Position numbers and translations under genes: made by a program | Source of the DNA: Pseudoalteromonas sp. H105 | GTDB lineage: Bacteria > Pseudomonadota > Gammaproteobacteria > Enterobacterales > Alteromonadaceae | DNA length: 64,000 nt | Direction: 5' to 3' | Assembly (NCBI RefSeq): GCF_001469215.1 | Contig: NZ_LOFH01000006.1 | Location: 62,001-126,000, forward strand | Notes under the pieces: model-generated | What the model was told of the DNA's origin: nothing | The model's input: the letters and a program-made list of their open reading frames with translations, nothing else | Database searches by the model: none | Shown here: one piece after another, positions 1 to 10,771 of the stretch | How positions within the stretch are numbered: position 1 is the first letter of the stretch | Layout: every line of letters starts with the position of its first letter

Positions 1-737
1 GCAAAAACACGTTTAGCACCATGTTCTTTTAATGCTTCAGCTGCTTTGCATAGTGTTCCGCCGGTGTCGATCATGTCATCAACAATAATACAGTCACGGC
101 CTTCAACGTCACCGATAATGTGCATTACTTGAGAAACGTTTGCTTGAGGGCGACGTTTATCGATGATAGCAAGGTCAGTGTCATTAAGTAGTTTTGCAAT
201 AGCACGGGCACGAACGACACCACCAATATCAGGCGATACTACAACAACGTCATCAAACTGACGTTCTTTCATATCTTCTAATAAAACAGGGCTACCAAAC
301 ACGTTATCAACTGGCACATCAAAGAAGCCTTGAATTTGCTCTGCGTGTAAATCAACAGTTAGAACACGGTCAACACCTACACTTGATAGGAAGTCAGCAA
401 CAACTTTTGCGGTAATTGGCACACGCGCAGAACGTACACGACGATCTTGACGAGAGTAACCAAAATAAGGAATGACGGCTGTAATACGACCTGCAGACGC
501 ACGACGTAATGCATCAACCATAACGATTAACTCCATTAAGTTATCGTTCGTAGGGGCACAGGTTGATTGCACAATAAAAACATCCGAGCCACGAACATTT
601 TCATTAATTTGAACACTGATCTCACCGTCGCTAAAACGGCCAACAACAGCATCGCCAACTTCAATATATAAACGTTTTGCAACTTTTTGAGCTAACTCAG
701 GTGTTGCGTTACCAGCGAAGAGCTTCATGTCAGGCAC
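1..737 (-). CDS. prs: Ribose-phosphate pyrophosphokinase (partial, C-terminus outside window)
   Basis: Makes PRPP from ribose 5-phosphate and ATP in the cytoplasm, feeding purine, pyrimidine, histidine, tryptophan and NAD synthesis. About 245 codons are visible, read leftwards. The N-terminus reads [16 protein letters not shown] and the last visible residues are [12 protein letters not shown], both closely matching the E. coli enzyme. The start chosen is GTG at 737, the same unusual start as E. coli prs; an in-frame ATG lies three codons later at 728. Roughly the last 70 residues are off the window edge. It lies downstream of ispE and lolB on the same strand, a common gammaproteobacterial order, with a 76-bp gap that may hold its own promoter. 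Identification is secure. Confidence 0.96.
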   Translation of the reverse strand, partial: MPDMKLFAGNATPELAQKVAKRLYIEVGDAVVGRFSDGEISVQINENVRGSDVFIVQSTCAPTNDNLMELIVMVDALRRASAGRITAVIPYFGYSRQDRRVRSARVPITAKVVADFLSSVGVDRVLTVDLHAEQIQGFFDVPVDNVFGSPVLLEDMKERQFDDVVVVSPDIGGVVRARAIAKLLNDTDLAIIDKRRPQANVSQVMHIIGDVEGRDCIIVDDMIDTGGTLCKAAEALKEHGAKRVF

Positions 738-813
738 GGTAGGGTTCCTCAGGCACTGAAATTTGGGACTAACAAATGAGACAAAAGCGCCATTTGTTAA
801 CTTAAATTGTATT

Positions 814-1695
814 TTACTTGTACGTTACTTGATTGCTTAAATGAACTGCGTTCAACTGCATATGGGCAGGAGAGGTATTAACGCTTCGGGCAATAAAACC
901 ATTCCAATCACTCGGAAGATTTTCAAGAACATGATGTGCTTCTGTTTGCGTAGCAAATTCCACAAAACAACATGACCCTGTGCCAGTCATCTTAGACGGT
1001 GCGTATTTTAGCAACCACTGGAGGGTTTTTTCAACCTCAGGACAGAGCTTTTTAACTAATGGCTCACAATCGTTGCGTAAAAGGTGCTGTTGCCAATCAC
1101 TTTTGAGCTTGGGTGTATCTCGTGTTAAATCGGGATGTGTAAAAATCTTAGCGGTACTTACATGTTCACTTGGGTGAACAACACAATACCACTTTTGCTC
1201 AAGCTCAACATCGACCAGCTTCTCACCAATCCCTTGCGCTAGGGCACTTTTACCGTTTATAAATACGGGTACATCTGCACCGAGTTGAATACCTAGTTTG
1301 GCAAGTTCTTGCAAAGTGAGCTGGCAATTCCATAACTTATTAAGCCCTAAAAGTGTTGTTGCAGCATCAGAGGAACCTCCACCAACTCCTCCGCCCATGG
1401 GCAAGATTTTTGTTAAATTTATTTTCGCACCCCAGGCTGTTTTTGTATGCTTTTGCAGTAATACAGCTGCTTTGTAGATTAAATTTTCTGTTAAAGGGAT
1501 ATTATTTGTATCACCTGTTAGCTCAATGTCGGATGTGCTTAAACGAGTAAATGCTAAATTGTCACCGTAATCTAAAAAAGTAAAAAGAGTTTCGAGTTCA
1601 TGATAGCCATCATCGCGACGACCATTTATGTGTAAAAATAAATTGAGTTTAGCTGGCGCAATAAGTGAAAATTGTGCGTGAGAATCTAACGTCAT
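814..1695 (-). CDS. ispE: 4-diphosphocytidyl-2-C-methyl-D-erythritol kinase
   Basis: Phosphorylates CDP-methylerythritol at the 2-hydroxyl, the ATP-dependent step of the non-mevalonate (MEP) isoprenoid pathway. The protein has 293 residues, normal for IspE. It shows the N-terminal [11 protein letters not shown] substrate region and the GHMP-kinase glycine-rich ATP loop [14 protein letters not shown] near residue 100. A third GHMP motif, [10 protein letters not shown], lies in the C-terminal third. The ATG lies only one base after the lolB stop codon, so translation is probably coupled to lolB. It sits in the lolB-ispE-prs operon. No oddities were seen. Confidence 0.96.
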   Translation of the reverse strand: MTLDSHAQFSLIAPAKLNLFLHINGRRDDGYHELETLFTFLDYGDNLAFTRLSTSDIELTGDTNNIPLTENLIYKAAVLLQKHTKTAWGAKINLTKILPMGGGVGGGSSDAATTLLGLNKLWNCQLTLQELAKLGIQLGADVPVFINGKSALAQGIGEKLVDVELEQKWYCVVHPSEHVSTAKIFTHPDLTRDTPKLKSDWQQHLLRNDCEPLVKKLCPEVEKTLQWLLKYAPSKMTGTGSCCFVEFATQTEAHHVLENLPSDWNGFIARSVNTSPAHMQLNAVHLSNQVTYK

Positions 1696-1696
1696 G

Positions 1697-2305
1697 TTAA
1701 TTAAAATGCCATCGGTAAAGTTGAATTTTAAGTTTAATTTTTTTGTGTTTTAGTGTCAGCTTTTTTGGTAGCCAATACCCCGCGTATTGTTGATAGTCGC
1801 CATAGGTAATCTCCCATTTTTGACCGTTCTTTGATTGCCACGTGACGATTTGCGCTCGACCTAATTCATCAACGCGCAGCGTATCGTTTGTGACCGTCCC
1901 TTTTAACCAATTATCGGCATCCTCTATCGGGATAGTAAAGCCGGTTAATTGTTGCAGTAAACGCGATGCACTAGCGTCTTGGTACATTTCATTGTCAAAT
2001 TCGAGCTTTGCATTGTGTTCATCATGCGCTAATTCGAGTATTCGAATCCCCAAAAATGTAGTGAGTACTAATTGATTTAAATCCCCTTGTTGTTGCCAGT
2101 TTAAGTTTGCAGACTGGCGTTCATCAGGGCTAATAAAGGCCAATTTACCTTCTACTTTCCATGTCTCTTGTGTTGATAATTTTACTTTCCAGTTATCATA
2201 TAGGCGTGTTTGAGGGTCAATTCTATGCGCGCAACCACTTAAAAATAAAAAAAATGTGAGTAAAATCAAATATAGTCGAATCAAATGTCGTTCCTTACTT
2301 TCCAT
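1697..2305 (-). CDS. lolB: Outer-membrane lipoprotein insertion receptor LolB
   Basis: LolB accepts lipoproteins from the periplasmic carrier LolA and inserts them into the inner leaflet of the outer membrane. The open frame extends upstream to 2383, but the ATG at 2305 is preferred. It gives MESKERHLIRLYLILLTFF followed by FLSGC, a proper lipoprotein signal with a lipobox (LSGC), and it avoids overlap with divergent hemA. The mature part (about 180 residues) has the W-rich, beta-strand-rich character of the family, including LNWQQQGD and VDELGRAQIVTW. It is the first gene of the lolB-ispE-prs operon, and hemA reads away from a 62-bp shared promoter region. Confidence 0.92.
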   Translation of the reverse strand: MESKERHLIRLYLILLTFFLFLSGCAHRIDPQTRLYDNWKVKLSTQETWKVEGKLAFISPDERQSANLNWQQQGDLNQLVLTTFLGIRILELAHDEHNAKLEFDNEMYQDASASRLLQQLTGFTIPIEDADNWLKGTVTNDTLRVDELGRAQIVTWQSKNGQKWEITYGDYQQYAGYWLPKKLTLKHKKIKLKIQLYRWHFN

Positions 2306-2367
2306 ATTCCGCTGATTTTTGATAAAATTATTGCCTTTCGAGCATCGCTTAGCAATATTTGGCACAT

Positions 2368-3624
2368 ATGACCATAGTAGCACTGGGTATTAATCATAAA
2401 ACCGCATCTGTAGAACTGCGTGAAAAGGTCGCTTTTTCACCAGAGCAACTTTCAGAAGCCTTACAGCAATTGAGTGATCATGATCAGTTCAATGAAGCCG
2501 TTATTGTTTCAACCTGTAACCGAACTGAAATCTATTGTAGCCTTGCCCAGCAAAATTCCCAAATACTCTTGCAATGGCTTGCTAGTTTCCATGGGTTAGA
2601 TGAACATGAACTGAGCAAAAATGTGTATTGCTACCAACATGAACAAGCAATCAACCATTTAATGCGCGTTGCGTGTGGTTTGGATTCGCTTGTTTTAGGC
2701 GAACCTCAAATTTTAGGGCAAATTAAGCAAGCCTATAATAGTGCTAAAAACCATAACTCAGTTAATTTAATATTCGATCGGTTATTTCAAAAAACGTTTT
2801 CAGTGGCTAAGCAAGTGCGAACTGAGACTGAGATTGGTGCCAGCGCGGTATCTGTTGCTTATGCCGCAGTAAACTTAGCGAAGCATATTTACGGAAAACT
2901 CGACAAAACAAAAGTTTTATTAATAGGGGCAGGGGAGACAATTGAGCTTGTAGCTAAACACTTATACCAAAATGAACCTCAGCAAATTACGGTTGCCAAC
3001 CGAACAATTGAAAGAGCTCGTTCGTTAGCACAAGAGGTATCGGCCAATGTGATAGCGTTAGCACAGTTACCTGAGCGCTTATATCAAGCTGATATCGTAA
3101 TTAGTTCGACGGCCAGTACTTTGCCTATAATTGGTAAGGGTGTGGTTGAACAGGCACTTAAGCAACGTCGAAACAAGCCTATGTTATTTATTGATATTGC
3201 CGTGCCTCGAGACATCGAGAGTCAAGTAGGTGAGTTAGATGCTGCGTATTTATATTCCGTTGATGACTTACAAGCCATTGTGAGCGAGAATATCGCATCA
3301 CGTGAGCAGGCGGCCGAAGAAGCACAAGGTATTATCCGTTATCGCAGTGCTGAATTTGTGATGTGGATGCGTTCATTGGATTCTGTTGATTTGATTCGCA
3401 GTTACCGCCAAGACGTTCATGATATTAAGTCTGAACTGGTTGATAAAGCTGTAAGCCAATTGTCGACTGGAAAAGACGCAGAAAAAGTAATTTTAGAGCT
3501 GGCCAACAAGTTAACCAACCGCTTAATGCACGCACCTACCCGTGCAATCCAAGATGCGGCCAAAAAAGGTGAAGTTGACCAGTTAAGCCAATTGAAGAAA
3601 ATGTTAGGTATAGACCAGGAATAG
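2368..3624 (+). CDS. hemA: Glutamyl-tRNA reductase
   Basis: Reduces glutamyl-tRNA to glutamate 1-semialdehyde with NADPH, the first committed step of C5-pathway tetrapyrrole (heme) synthesis. Starting at the ATG at 2368 gives [20 protein letters not shown], aligned with the E. coli start; a TTG three codons upstream is less likely. The catalytic Cys is residue 50 in STCNRTEIY. The NADPH-binding domain begins at [16 protein letters not shown], and the C-terminal dimerisation domain contains [11 protein letters not shown]. At 418 residues the length is standard. prfA follows after a 7-bp gap, the usual hemA-prfA-prmC operon. Confidence 0.97.
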   Translation: MTIVALGINHKTASVELREKVAFSPEQLSEALQQLSDHDQFNEAVIVSTCNRTEIYCSLAQQNSQILLQWLASFHGLDEHELSKNVYCYQHEQAINHLMRVACGLDSLVLGEPQILGQIKQAYNSAKNHNSVNLIFDRLFQKTFSVAKQVRTETEIGASAVSVAYAAVNLAKHIYGKLDKTKVLLIGAGETIELVAKHLYQNEPQQITVANRTIERARSLAQEVSANVIALAQLPERLYQADIVISSTASTLPIIGKGVVEQALKQRRNKPMLFIDIAVPRDIESQVGELDAAYLYSVDDLQAIVSENIASREQAAEEAQGIIRYRSAEFVMWMRSLDSVDLIRSYRQDVHDIKSELVDKAVSQLSTGKDAEKVILELANKLTNRLMHAPTRAIQDAAKKGEVDQLSQLKKMLGIDQE

Positions 3625-3631
3625 CCGTTAC

Positions 3632-4717
3632 ATGAAAGAGTCCGTTTATCGTAAATTAGAAACTTTAGTAGAGCGTTATGAAGAAGTTCAGGCACTACTG
3701 AGTGACCCATCTGTTATCAGCGACCAAAATCGCTTTCGTGCTCTTTCAAAAGAATATTCAGAGCTTGAAGAAATCGTAAAAGCATTTTTATCGTATCAGC
3801 AATCACAAGATGATGTAGCTACGGCTGAGGAAATGCTGAAAGATTCAGATCCAGAAATGCGTGAAATGGCGCAAGAAGAATATAAAGAAGCAAAAGCACA
3901 AATTCAAATCATTGAAGACCAAATTCAAGTGTTAATGTTGCCAAAAGATCCACGTGATAATAATAATGTGTTTCTTGAAGTGCGTGCAGGTACAGGTGGT
4001 GATGAAGCCGCGATTTTTGCTGGCGACTTATTCCGTATGTACACACGCTATGCTGAAACTAAAAAATGGAAAGTTGAGGTTGTGAGCACTAATGAAGGTG
4101 AACACGGCGGCTACAAAGAAGTGATTGCTAACATTAGCGGTGAAGGTGTTTACGGACAATTGAAATTCGAATCCGGTGCGCATCGTGTTCAACGCGTACC
4201 TGAAACGGAGTCTCAAGGGCGTGTTCATACATCTGCATGTACCGTGGCGGTAATGGCTGAAGTACCCGAAGCTGAAGCGATTGAAATTAACACTGCAGAC
4301 ATCAAGGTTGATACGTTTCGTGCATCGGGAGCCGGTGGTCAGCATGTTAATAAAACAGACTCAGCGATACGTATCACGCATATACCAACAGGTGTAGTGG
4401 TGGAGTGTCAAGATGAGCGTTCGCAGCATAAAAACCGCGCGAAAGCGATGTCAGTACTTGCAGCACGCCTACAACAAGCTGAAGATGAAAAACGCCATGC
4501 AGCAGAAGCCTCTGAACGTCGTAATCTCGTCGGTAGTGGTGACCGTTCAGAACGTATTCGTACGTACAATTATCCTCAGGGGCGTATTACCGATCACCGT
4601 ATTAACTTAACACTTTATCGCTTAAATGAAGTCGTTGCGGGTGATTTAGGCTGTGTTGTTGAGCCTTTGATGCAAGAACATCAAGCTGATTTACTTGCTG
4701 CTATGGGTGATGAGTAA
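3632..4717 (+). CDS. prfA: Peptide chain release factor 1
   Basis: Recognises UAA and UAG stop codons in the ribosomal A site and triggers peptide release. The protein has 361 residues, the standard RF1 length. The universal GGQ motif occurs in [13 protein letters not shown] near residue 235, and its Gln is the residue methylated by PrmC, encoded next. The stop-recognition tripeptide of RF1 is PET, in [10 protein letters not shown] (PAT in E. coli). It lies 7 bp after hemA and 2 bp before prmC, so the three genes are probably cotranscribed. Confidence 0.97.
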   Translation: MKESVYRKLETLVERYEEVQALLSDPSVISDQNRFRALSKEYSELEEIVKAFLSYQQSQDDVATAEEMLKDSDPEMREMAQEEYKEAKAQIQIIEDQIQVLMLPKDPRDNNNVFLEVRAGTGGDEAAIFAGDLFRMYTRYAETKKWKVEVVSTNEGEHGGYKEVIANISGEGVYGQLKFESGAHRVQRVPETESQGRVHTSACTVAVMAEVPEAEAIEINTADIKVDTFRASGAGGQHVNKTDSAIRITHIPTGVVVECQDERSQHKNRAKAMSVLAARLQQAEDEKRHAAEASERRNLVGSGDRSERIRTYNYPQGRITDHRINLTLYRLNEVVAGDLGCVVEPLMQEHQADLLAAMGDE

Positions 4718-4719
4718 CG

Positions 4720-5562
4720 GTGGCAGACACGGTTGAATCGGCCATTCAAAGTGCAGCTTTGCTTTTGGAAAGTAGCACAGACAGCGCTAAGCTTGATGCA
4801 CAAGTTTTGTTGCTTGAAGTGCTAAATAAACCACGAAGTTACTTGTTCAGTTGGCCAGAAAAACAATTAACTGAACAACAAAAAGCGTTATATGATAGCT
4901 ATTGTCAGCGGCGTTTAAATGGTGAGCCGGTTGCGCATATCACAGGCACAAGAGAGTTTTGGAGTTTATCGTTACAGGTTAACGCTACAACACTCATACC
5001 TCGTCCAGATACCGAAACGCTAGTCGAAACGGCACTCGGACTTCCGCTTTGCGATAAGGCGACAGTTCTTGATCTAGGCACTGGCACGGGGGCAATCGCG
5101 CTGGCATTAGCATCAGAACAACCCCATTGGCGAATAACAGGGGTTGACCGAATAGCCGAAGCAGTTGCATTATCAACATTGAACAAACAAAGACTAGGCT
5201 TACAGCACGTTAATTTTTTACAGAGTAATTGGTTTAGCGAAGTTGAAAATCAAAAGTTTGATCTCATCGTGAGTAATCCGCCTTATATTGAACATGATGA
5301 TGAGCACCTCGGTCAAGGCGACGTTCGTTTTGAACCGCTTTCTGCTTTGGTAGCAGAAGATGATGGTATGGCTGACATAAAGCATATCATTACTCAGGCA
5401 AGGGATTATTTATCGCCAGATGGCTATCTTTTGATAGAGCATGGTTTTGAACAAAGCATTAAAGTGCATCGTTTTTTTGCACAAATGGCATATATAAATA
5501 TACTTACAGTTAAAGATTTAGCAGATAACGATCGTGTAACATTCGCTCAGTGGCCAAAATAA
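4720..5562 (+). CDS. prmC: Release factor glutamine methyltransferase
   Basis: SAM-dependent enzyme that N5-methylates the Gln of the GGQ motif in release factors 1 and 2. It has 280 residues and starts with GTG at 4720, two bases after the prfA stop. A helical N-terminal domain is followed by a Rossmann methyltransferase domain. The SAM-binding motif is DLGTGTGAIALALA near residue 120, and the catalytic NPPY motif reads SNPPYIEHD near residue 185. Its substrate, RF1, is encoded immediately upstream, which supports the call. Confidence 0.95.
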   Translation: MADTVESAIQSAALLLESSTDSAKLDAQVLLLEVLNKPRSYLFSWPEKQLTEQQKALYDSYCQRRLNGEPVAHITGTREFWSLSLQVNATTLIPRPDTETLVETALGLPLCDKATVLDLGTGTGAIALALASEQPHWRITGVDRIAEAVALSTLNKQRLGLQHVNFLQSNWFSEVENQKFDLIVSNPPYIEHDDEHLGQGDVRFEPLSALVAEDDGMADIKHIITQARDYLSPDGYLLIEHGFEQSIKVHRFFAQMAYINILTVKDLADNDRVTFAQWPK

Positions 5563-5611
5563 CCAAAACAGCACTGTTGAGAATCTATGCAAATGGCCAA
5601 AAGGACCGAGT

Positions 5612-7153
5612 ATGATGGATGATTTTTTGTTTTCAGATGAAGCGCATGAAGAAGTCAATGATGTGGTTCGCGGTACATGGAAAGTGGTCATTGTTGATGA
5701 CGAACCAGAAGTACACGCCGTCACAAAGCTTGCATTAAGTGACTTTGAGTTCCAAGACAAGCATTTGGAGTTTATCAGTGCTTATTCAGGCGCTGAAGCA
5801 AAAAATATTATTGACGCTAATCCCGACGCGGCCATTGTACTACTTGATGTCGTAATGGAAACGGATGATGCCGGTCTTAAAGTCGCGCAATATATTAGAG
5901 AAACAGCAAAAAATAATCACATCAGAATCATCCTACGTACTGGTCAGCCAGGTCAAGCACCTGAAAGGCAAGTTATTGTTAATTATGATATTAATGATTA
6001 CAAGTCAAAAACCGAGTTAACAGCGCAAAAGTTATTTACTGTTGTCATGTCGAGTTTACGATCATACCGCGACATCTTGTCAATTGAACAATCTCGTCAA
6101 GGCCTAGAAAAAATAATTAAAGCGTCACGTGATATTTTTTCTGCGCATTCACTAGAAAGCTTCATTGAAGGCGTTATGCAGCAGTTAACGTCTTTATTGG
6201 GGACCGTGGATAAAGCTATGTACGCAACAAGTTTAGTTGCAAGCAATCCAGAGGATAATCGAAAAAAGTTAGTGGTCTTTTCTGGTAGTGGTGACTTTGA
6301 ACGAAGTGAAGGTAAAGCGATTGAAGAGGTTTTAGATAGTGAGCAGTTACTAGCGTGTAAGCAGGCGTTACAAGGTAAAACAATCGTTTATAAAGATAAT
6401 TATTTGTTTGCTTATTGTTGCAGTGAATATAACCATAATTCAATGCTATTTATTTCAGGTATACCGCAATACCTAACAGACACACAGCGCCATTTAATTG
6501 AAATTTTTTCGCAAAATGTGCAGCTCGCGTATGAAAATGTACAACTACAAGCTGAAATTGAAGCCACTCAGCAAGAGCTTGTCTATCGGTTAAGTGAAGC
6601 ATTAGAGCAGCGTTCTACAGAAACAGGTAATCACGTTAAACGTGTATCTCATATTTGTAACTTGTTAGCACTGAAATACGGCTTATCAAAACGTGATGCG
6701 GAGCTGATTCGATTAGCATCACCACTGCATGATGTGGGCAAGGTAGGTATCCCCGACGCTATCTTGAATAAACCAGGAAAGCTTAATAGTGAAGAATGGG
6801 AAGTAATGAAAACCCATACGCAAAAGGGAAATAAAATACTCGAAGGTTCAAACCGTGACATTGTAACTGCCGGTGCCGAAATAGCACGTGATCACCATGA
6901 AAAATGGGATGGTACAGGCTATCCACAAGGTATATCAGGTGAGCGTATTCATATTTTTGGTCGTATTGTTGCTTTGGCTGACGTTTATGACGCATTACGC
7001 CATAAACGCTGCTACAAAGAAGCGTGGTCAGTAGAGGATGTTGTTAATGAAATAAACTCTCAAAAGGGCAAACACTTTGAACCTAAGTTAGTGGATGTAT
7101 TTAACGATCAAATCGATGATTTAGAAAAGATTCTTGCACTATACCCAGACTAA
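5612..7153 (+). CDS. Response regulator with DUF3369 and HD-GYP c-di-GMP phosphodiesterase domains
   Basis: Probable cyclic-di-GMP phosphodiesterase under phosphorelay control. Residues ~27-150 form a receiver domain with the acidic pair VDDEPE and the phospho-acceptor Asp in VLLDVVME. The middle (~150-320) resembles DUF3369, a GAF-like sensory segment. The C-terminal ~180 residues are HD-GYP, with HDVGK near residue 372, HHEKWDGTGYP near 427 and the following GRIVALADVYDAL. All signature residues of an active HD-GYP enzyme are visible. Two Met codons (5612 and 5615) are both possible starts. It lies 49 bp after prmC; no cognate kinase is adjacent. Family assignment is firm; the physiological role is not known from the sequence. 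Confidence 0.9.
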   Translation: MMDDFLFSDEAHEEVNDVVRGTWKVVIVDDEPEVHAVTKLALSDFEFQDKHLEFISAYSGAEAKNIIDANPDAAIVLLDVVMETDDAGLKVAQYIRETAKNNHIRIILRTGQPGQAPERQVIVNYDINDYKSKTELTAQKLFTVVMSSLRSYRDILSIEQSRQGLEKIIKASRDIFSAHSLESFIEGVMQQLTSLLGTVDKAMYATSLVASNPEDNRKKLVVFSGSGDFERSEGKAIEEVLDSEQLLACKQALQGKTIVYKDNYLFAYCCSEYNHNSMLFISGIPQYLTDTQRHLIEIFSQNVQLAYENVQLQAEIEATQQELVYRLSEALEQRSTETGNHVKRVSHICNLLALKYGLSKRDAELIRLASPLHDVGKVGIPDAILNKPGKLNSEEWEVMKTHTQKGNKILEGSNRDIVTAGAEIARDHHEKWDGTGYPQGISGERIHIFGRIVALADVYDALRHKRCYKEAWSVEDVVNEINSQKGKHFEPKLVDVFNDQIDDLEKILALYPD

Positions 7154-7204
7154 ATTTGTTTGGGTATATACGCCGTCATTTTAACAAGAGATAAATAGGA
7201 CACC

Positions 7205-7579
7205 ATGGATTATTTAGCAGTAAAGCACACACATATGGCAATCGCTGTATTGAGTATTATATTATTTTATGTTCGTTCATTTTCGCGTATGGGCAGTGGC
7301 TCAATTGCAAAAAATAAAATCGTTTTTATTGGCAGTCATGCCACAGACACATTTTTACTGATATCTGCCATTGCAGTGATGGCTATGGCAAAGATGAATC
7401 CATTTGAACAAATGTGGTTACTTGAGAAAATCATTTTAGTGGTCGCTTACATTGCCTTAGGTATTATTGCGAGCAAACAAAAAGCGATGATTGTTAAAGT
7501 CATTTTTTTGGTTGTAACAACCGTTGTCATTGCATTAATTGGTAAGCTTGCTGTAACCAAAACAGCGCTGATTATCTAA
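7205..7579 (+). CDS. SirB2 family membrane protein
   Basis: Small integral membrane protein of 124 residues with about four hydrophobic segments and the N-terminal DYLAVKHTHM motif typical of SirB2-like proteins. The name comes from a Salmonella invasion-regulator screen; no biochemical activity is established for the family. A SirB1-family gene follows about 110 bp downstream and kdsA lies further on, matching the sirB2-sirB1-kdsA order found after prmC in enterobacteria. This context supports the assignment. A purine-rich stretch (aagagataaataggac) upstream of the ATG may serve as the ribosome binding site. Confidence 0.85.
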   Translation: MDYLAVKHTHMAIAVLSIILFYVRSFSRMGSGSIAKNKIVFIGSHATDTFLLISAIAVMAMAKMNPFEQMWLLEKIILVVAYIALGIIASKQKAMIVKVIFLVVTTVVIALIGKLAVTKTALII

Positions 7580-7585
7580 TAATGC

Positions 7586-7669
7586 CGCTCAAAGGTAAAT
7601 CTTCATACCTTTGAGCGATATTCACGTTGGTAACTGGTTTAAAAACTAGGTAAACTAACCCCTAGTTTT
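7586..7669. terminator. Two consecutive hairpins between sirB2-like and sirB1-like genes
   Basis: Two perfect inverted repeats lie between the genes. The first has 12-bp arms (CGCTCAAAGGTA at 7586-7597, complement at 7606-7617). The second has 9-bp arms (AAAACTAGG at 7642-7650, complement at 7661-7669). The second arm ends in TTTT, so the second hairpin may act as a Rho-independent terminator; the first has no T-run. They may attenuate transcription between the genes rather than stop it. Confidence 0.5.
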
Positions 7670-7691
7670 AATAAAAGATGTTGTAGTATTG

Positions 7692-8519
7692 ATGACCGCT
7701 CCTTGGTTTGAAGATGAAAATGAGACCTACCAAAATGAACCTTACGATGAATTTGTACCCGATTCCCTATACCGCTGTATAAGCGCAGAATCACAATGGG
7801 ATCCACAAGCTAAGATAAGTGAAGGTTTTGCTACGCTCAGTGAGTTTGAAAACTTAGTAATGGATGTTTGTCAGCAACAAGACGATATTCATGAACGCCT
7901 AGATACCCTATTAGATATGTTTTACACTCAATGGATGTTTAGCGTATCGAGCTTAAAAGTCCCTGAATACACACTTAATAGTTTCAGCTATACATTATCA
8001 ATGCGAAGCGGATCCCCTACCACGCTGGGTATTTTATTATGCCACCTTTTATGTCACGCTAATTATGATGCCAGTGTTTGCATCTCTAATAGTGATGTGA
8101 ATGTTCATGTCGCTATTAGTGACGAGGAGGGCTATGTTTTAGAGCCCAGCAGTGGACAACAGAGTTGGTATATCATTCCTGAGAATGCAAGTGAAGAAAA
8201 CGGTGATGAGCAAGAGCCATTGGAACTTATTTTTGGTGATGATGTATATAAACTTTATTTGGCTCAGCAAAAGTGGGCATTTATAAGTGAAAATAAATTT
8301 GGTCACGCATTAACATGTGTTGAGTTATTGATGGATTTACTTGGCAACGACCCTTATGAACGCAGAGATCGTGGATATTTACTCAATCAATTAGATTGTC
8401 CAAAAATGGCCCGAGATGATCTACAGTTTTTTATTGATGAATGCCCTGATGATCCAGCAATTGAGATTATTCAGCACCAAATAGAAGAACTCGAAGATAA
8501 CAACATAACTCACCACTAA
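7692..8519 (+). CDS. SirB1 family protein (transglutaminase-like core plus TPR)
   Basis: A protein of 275 residues of the SirB1 family, which combines a transglutaminase-like fold with a C-terminal tetratricopeptide-type helical region. The segment with GSPTTLGILLCHLLCHANYDASVCI matches the family's conserved core. The C-terminal part (GYLLNQLDCPKMARDDLQFF) is the TPR-like segment. The ATG at 7692 is preferred over the TTG just before it. It sits between SirB2-like and kdsA, as in enterobacteria, although here a DUF819 gene is inserted before kdsA. The molecular function of SirB1 is not established. The N-terminus is rich in acidic residues. Confidence 0.8.
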   Translation: MTAPWFEDENETYQNEPYDEFVPDSLYRCISAESQWDPQAKISEGFATLSEFENLVMDVCQQQDDIHERLDTLLDMFYTQWMFSVSSLKVPEYTLNSFSYTLSMRSGSPTTLGILLCHLLCHANYDASVCISNSDVNVHVAISDEEGYVLEPSSGQQSWYIIPENASEENGDEQEPLELIFGDDVYKLYLAQQKWAFISENKFGHALTCVELLMDLLGNDPYERRDRGYLLNQLDCPKMARDDLQFFIDECPDDPAIEIIQHQIEELEDNNITHH

Positions 8520-8534
8520 TTTAAAGGAACTAAC

Positions 8535-9788
8535 ATGGCTGACACCCATACAGCATTAATCACTAATGATGCCGTTGTATTTGGCTTATTGGCGATAATA
8601 CTTGGCTTTATTTTTAAAACATCCCACAGTGAGAATGGTTCGCTGAAGAAGTTTTACAAATATGTCCCGGCGTTATTGTTATGCTACTTTTTACCTTCAT
8701 TACTTAATACCTTTGGTATTGTTGACGGACATTCATCGAATGTTTATTACGTCGCTTCACGTTATTTATTGCCTGCGTGTTTAATTTTGTTAACGATCAG
8801 TATTGACCTACGTGCCATTATTAATCTGGGACCTAAGGCATTGATTATGTTTTTAACAGGGACAGTGGGTATTGTAATTGGTGGACCTTTAGCTATTTTA
8901 ATTATGAGTGCCGTATATCCTGAAGCGGTTGGGGGACATGGGCCCGATGCCGTGTGGCGTGGTATGACAACGATTGCAGGCAGCTGGATTGGCGGCGGTG
9001 CAAACCAAGCATCCATGAAAGAGATGTTTGAGGTAGGCGGCGATATATTTTCTGCAATGGTTACCGTTGATGTGATTGTTGCTAATCTATGGATGGCTGT
9101 GTTGCTGTTGATGGCTGCTAACCACAAAGCAATCGATGCGAGAACTGGGGCTGACACTAGCGCCATTGAAGAATTAAAATTACGTGTGGAAAAGTACCAT
9201 GCTGAACATGCCCGCATGCCAACCCTCAATGATTACATGATGATAATCGCGATTGCGTTTGGTATCACTGGATTGGCTCATTTTTGTGCTGACTTTTTAG
9301 GGCCTTATTTTGGTGCTAACTTCCCGTGGGCGCAAGAGTATAGTCTTAATAGCAAATTCTTTTGGTTGATTGTCATCTCAACCACGATTGGCATTTCTTT
9401 ATCATTCACACGTGTTCGTCATATTGAGGCATTTGGCGCTTCAAAAGTTGCTTCTAGTTTTTTGTATATTCTTGTTGCGTCAATTGGTTTGCACATGAAT
9501 ATTACGGCTATCCTAGAGTCACCAATGTATTTTGTTATCGGGTTGATTTGGATGCTCACTCACGCAAGCTTAATGCTTATTGTAGCTAAAATAATTAAAG
9601 CCCCTCTATTTTATATGGCTGTTGGTTCGCAGGCTAATGTAGGTGGCGCAGCATCAGCGCCGGTTGTCGCATCGGCATTTCATCCATCCTTAGCACCTGT
9701 TGGCGTTTTATTAGCAGTAATGGGGTATGGTGTGGGGACTTACATGGCGTATATTTGTGGATTAATGATGCAAGCTGTTGCACCTTAA
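8535..9788 (+). CDS. DUF819 family integral membrane protein
   Basis: Polytopic inner-membrane protein of 417 residues with around eleven hydrophobic segments. It carries the family's glycine/alanine-rich motifs: AGSWIGGGANQASMKEM in the first half and GSQANVGGAASAPVVASAF near the C-terminus. These repeat-like halves suggest the inverted-repeat topology of a secondary transporter, but the substrate of DUF819 (YjcL-like) proteins is unknown and none is assigned. It lies 15 bp after the SirB1 gene with a clear AAAGGA ribosome binding site and 9 bp before kdsA, so it may be cotranscribed with both. Confidence 0.85.
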   Translation: MADTHTALITNDAVVFGLLAIILGFIFKTSHSENGSLKKFYKYVPALLLCYFLPSLLNTFGIVDGHSSNVYYVASRYLLPACLILLTISIDLRAIINLGPKALIMFLTGTVGIVIGGPLAILIMSAVYPEAVGGHGPDAVWRGMTTIAGSWIGGGANQASMKEMFEVGGDIFSAMVTVDVIVANLWMAVLLLMAANHKAIDARTGADTSAIEELKLRVEKYHAEHARMPTLNDYMMIIAIAFGITGLAHFCADFLGPYFGANFPWAQEYSLNSKFFWLIVISTTIGISLSFTRVRHIEAFGASKVASSFLYILVASIGLHMNITAILESPMYFVIGLIWMLTHASLMLIVAKIIKAPLFYMAVGSQANVGGAASAPVVASAFHPSLAPVGVLLAVMGYGVGTYMAYICGLMMQAVAP

Positions 9789-10652
<864 letters not shown>

Positions 10653-10670
10653 TCACAAAGGATAAGATGA

Positions 10671-10694
10671 AAAGCGACGTAGGTCGCTTTTTTT
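10671..10694 (+). terminator. Rho-independent terminator after kdsA
   Basis: A stem of AAAGCGAC with complement GTCGCTTT and a very short loop is followed by a run of T residues. It begins 18 bp after the kdsA stop codon and separates kdsA from the gcvA promoter region. Confidence 0.9.
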
Positions 10695-10771
10695 GTGTCT
10701 TGAATATACACATCCGTAGCATGTGTATATAATCTTACTCATAAGAAAAACTAATTCTAAGAGTAGTTGCT

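Noticed and set aside
1353..1550. Plus-strand frame opposite ispE
   Set aside because: Shadow of a well-conserved gene on the other strand; no start context or family resemblance.
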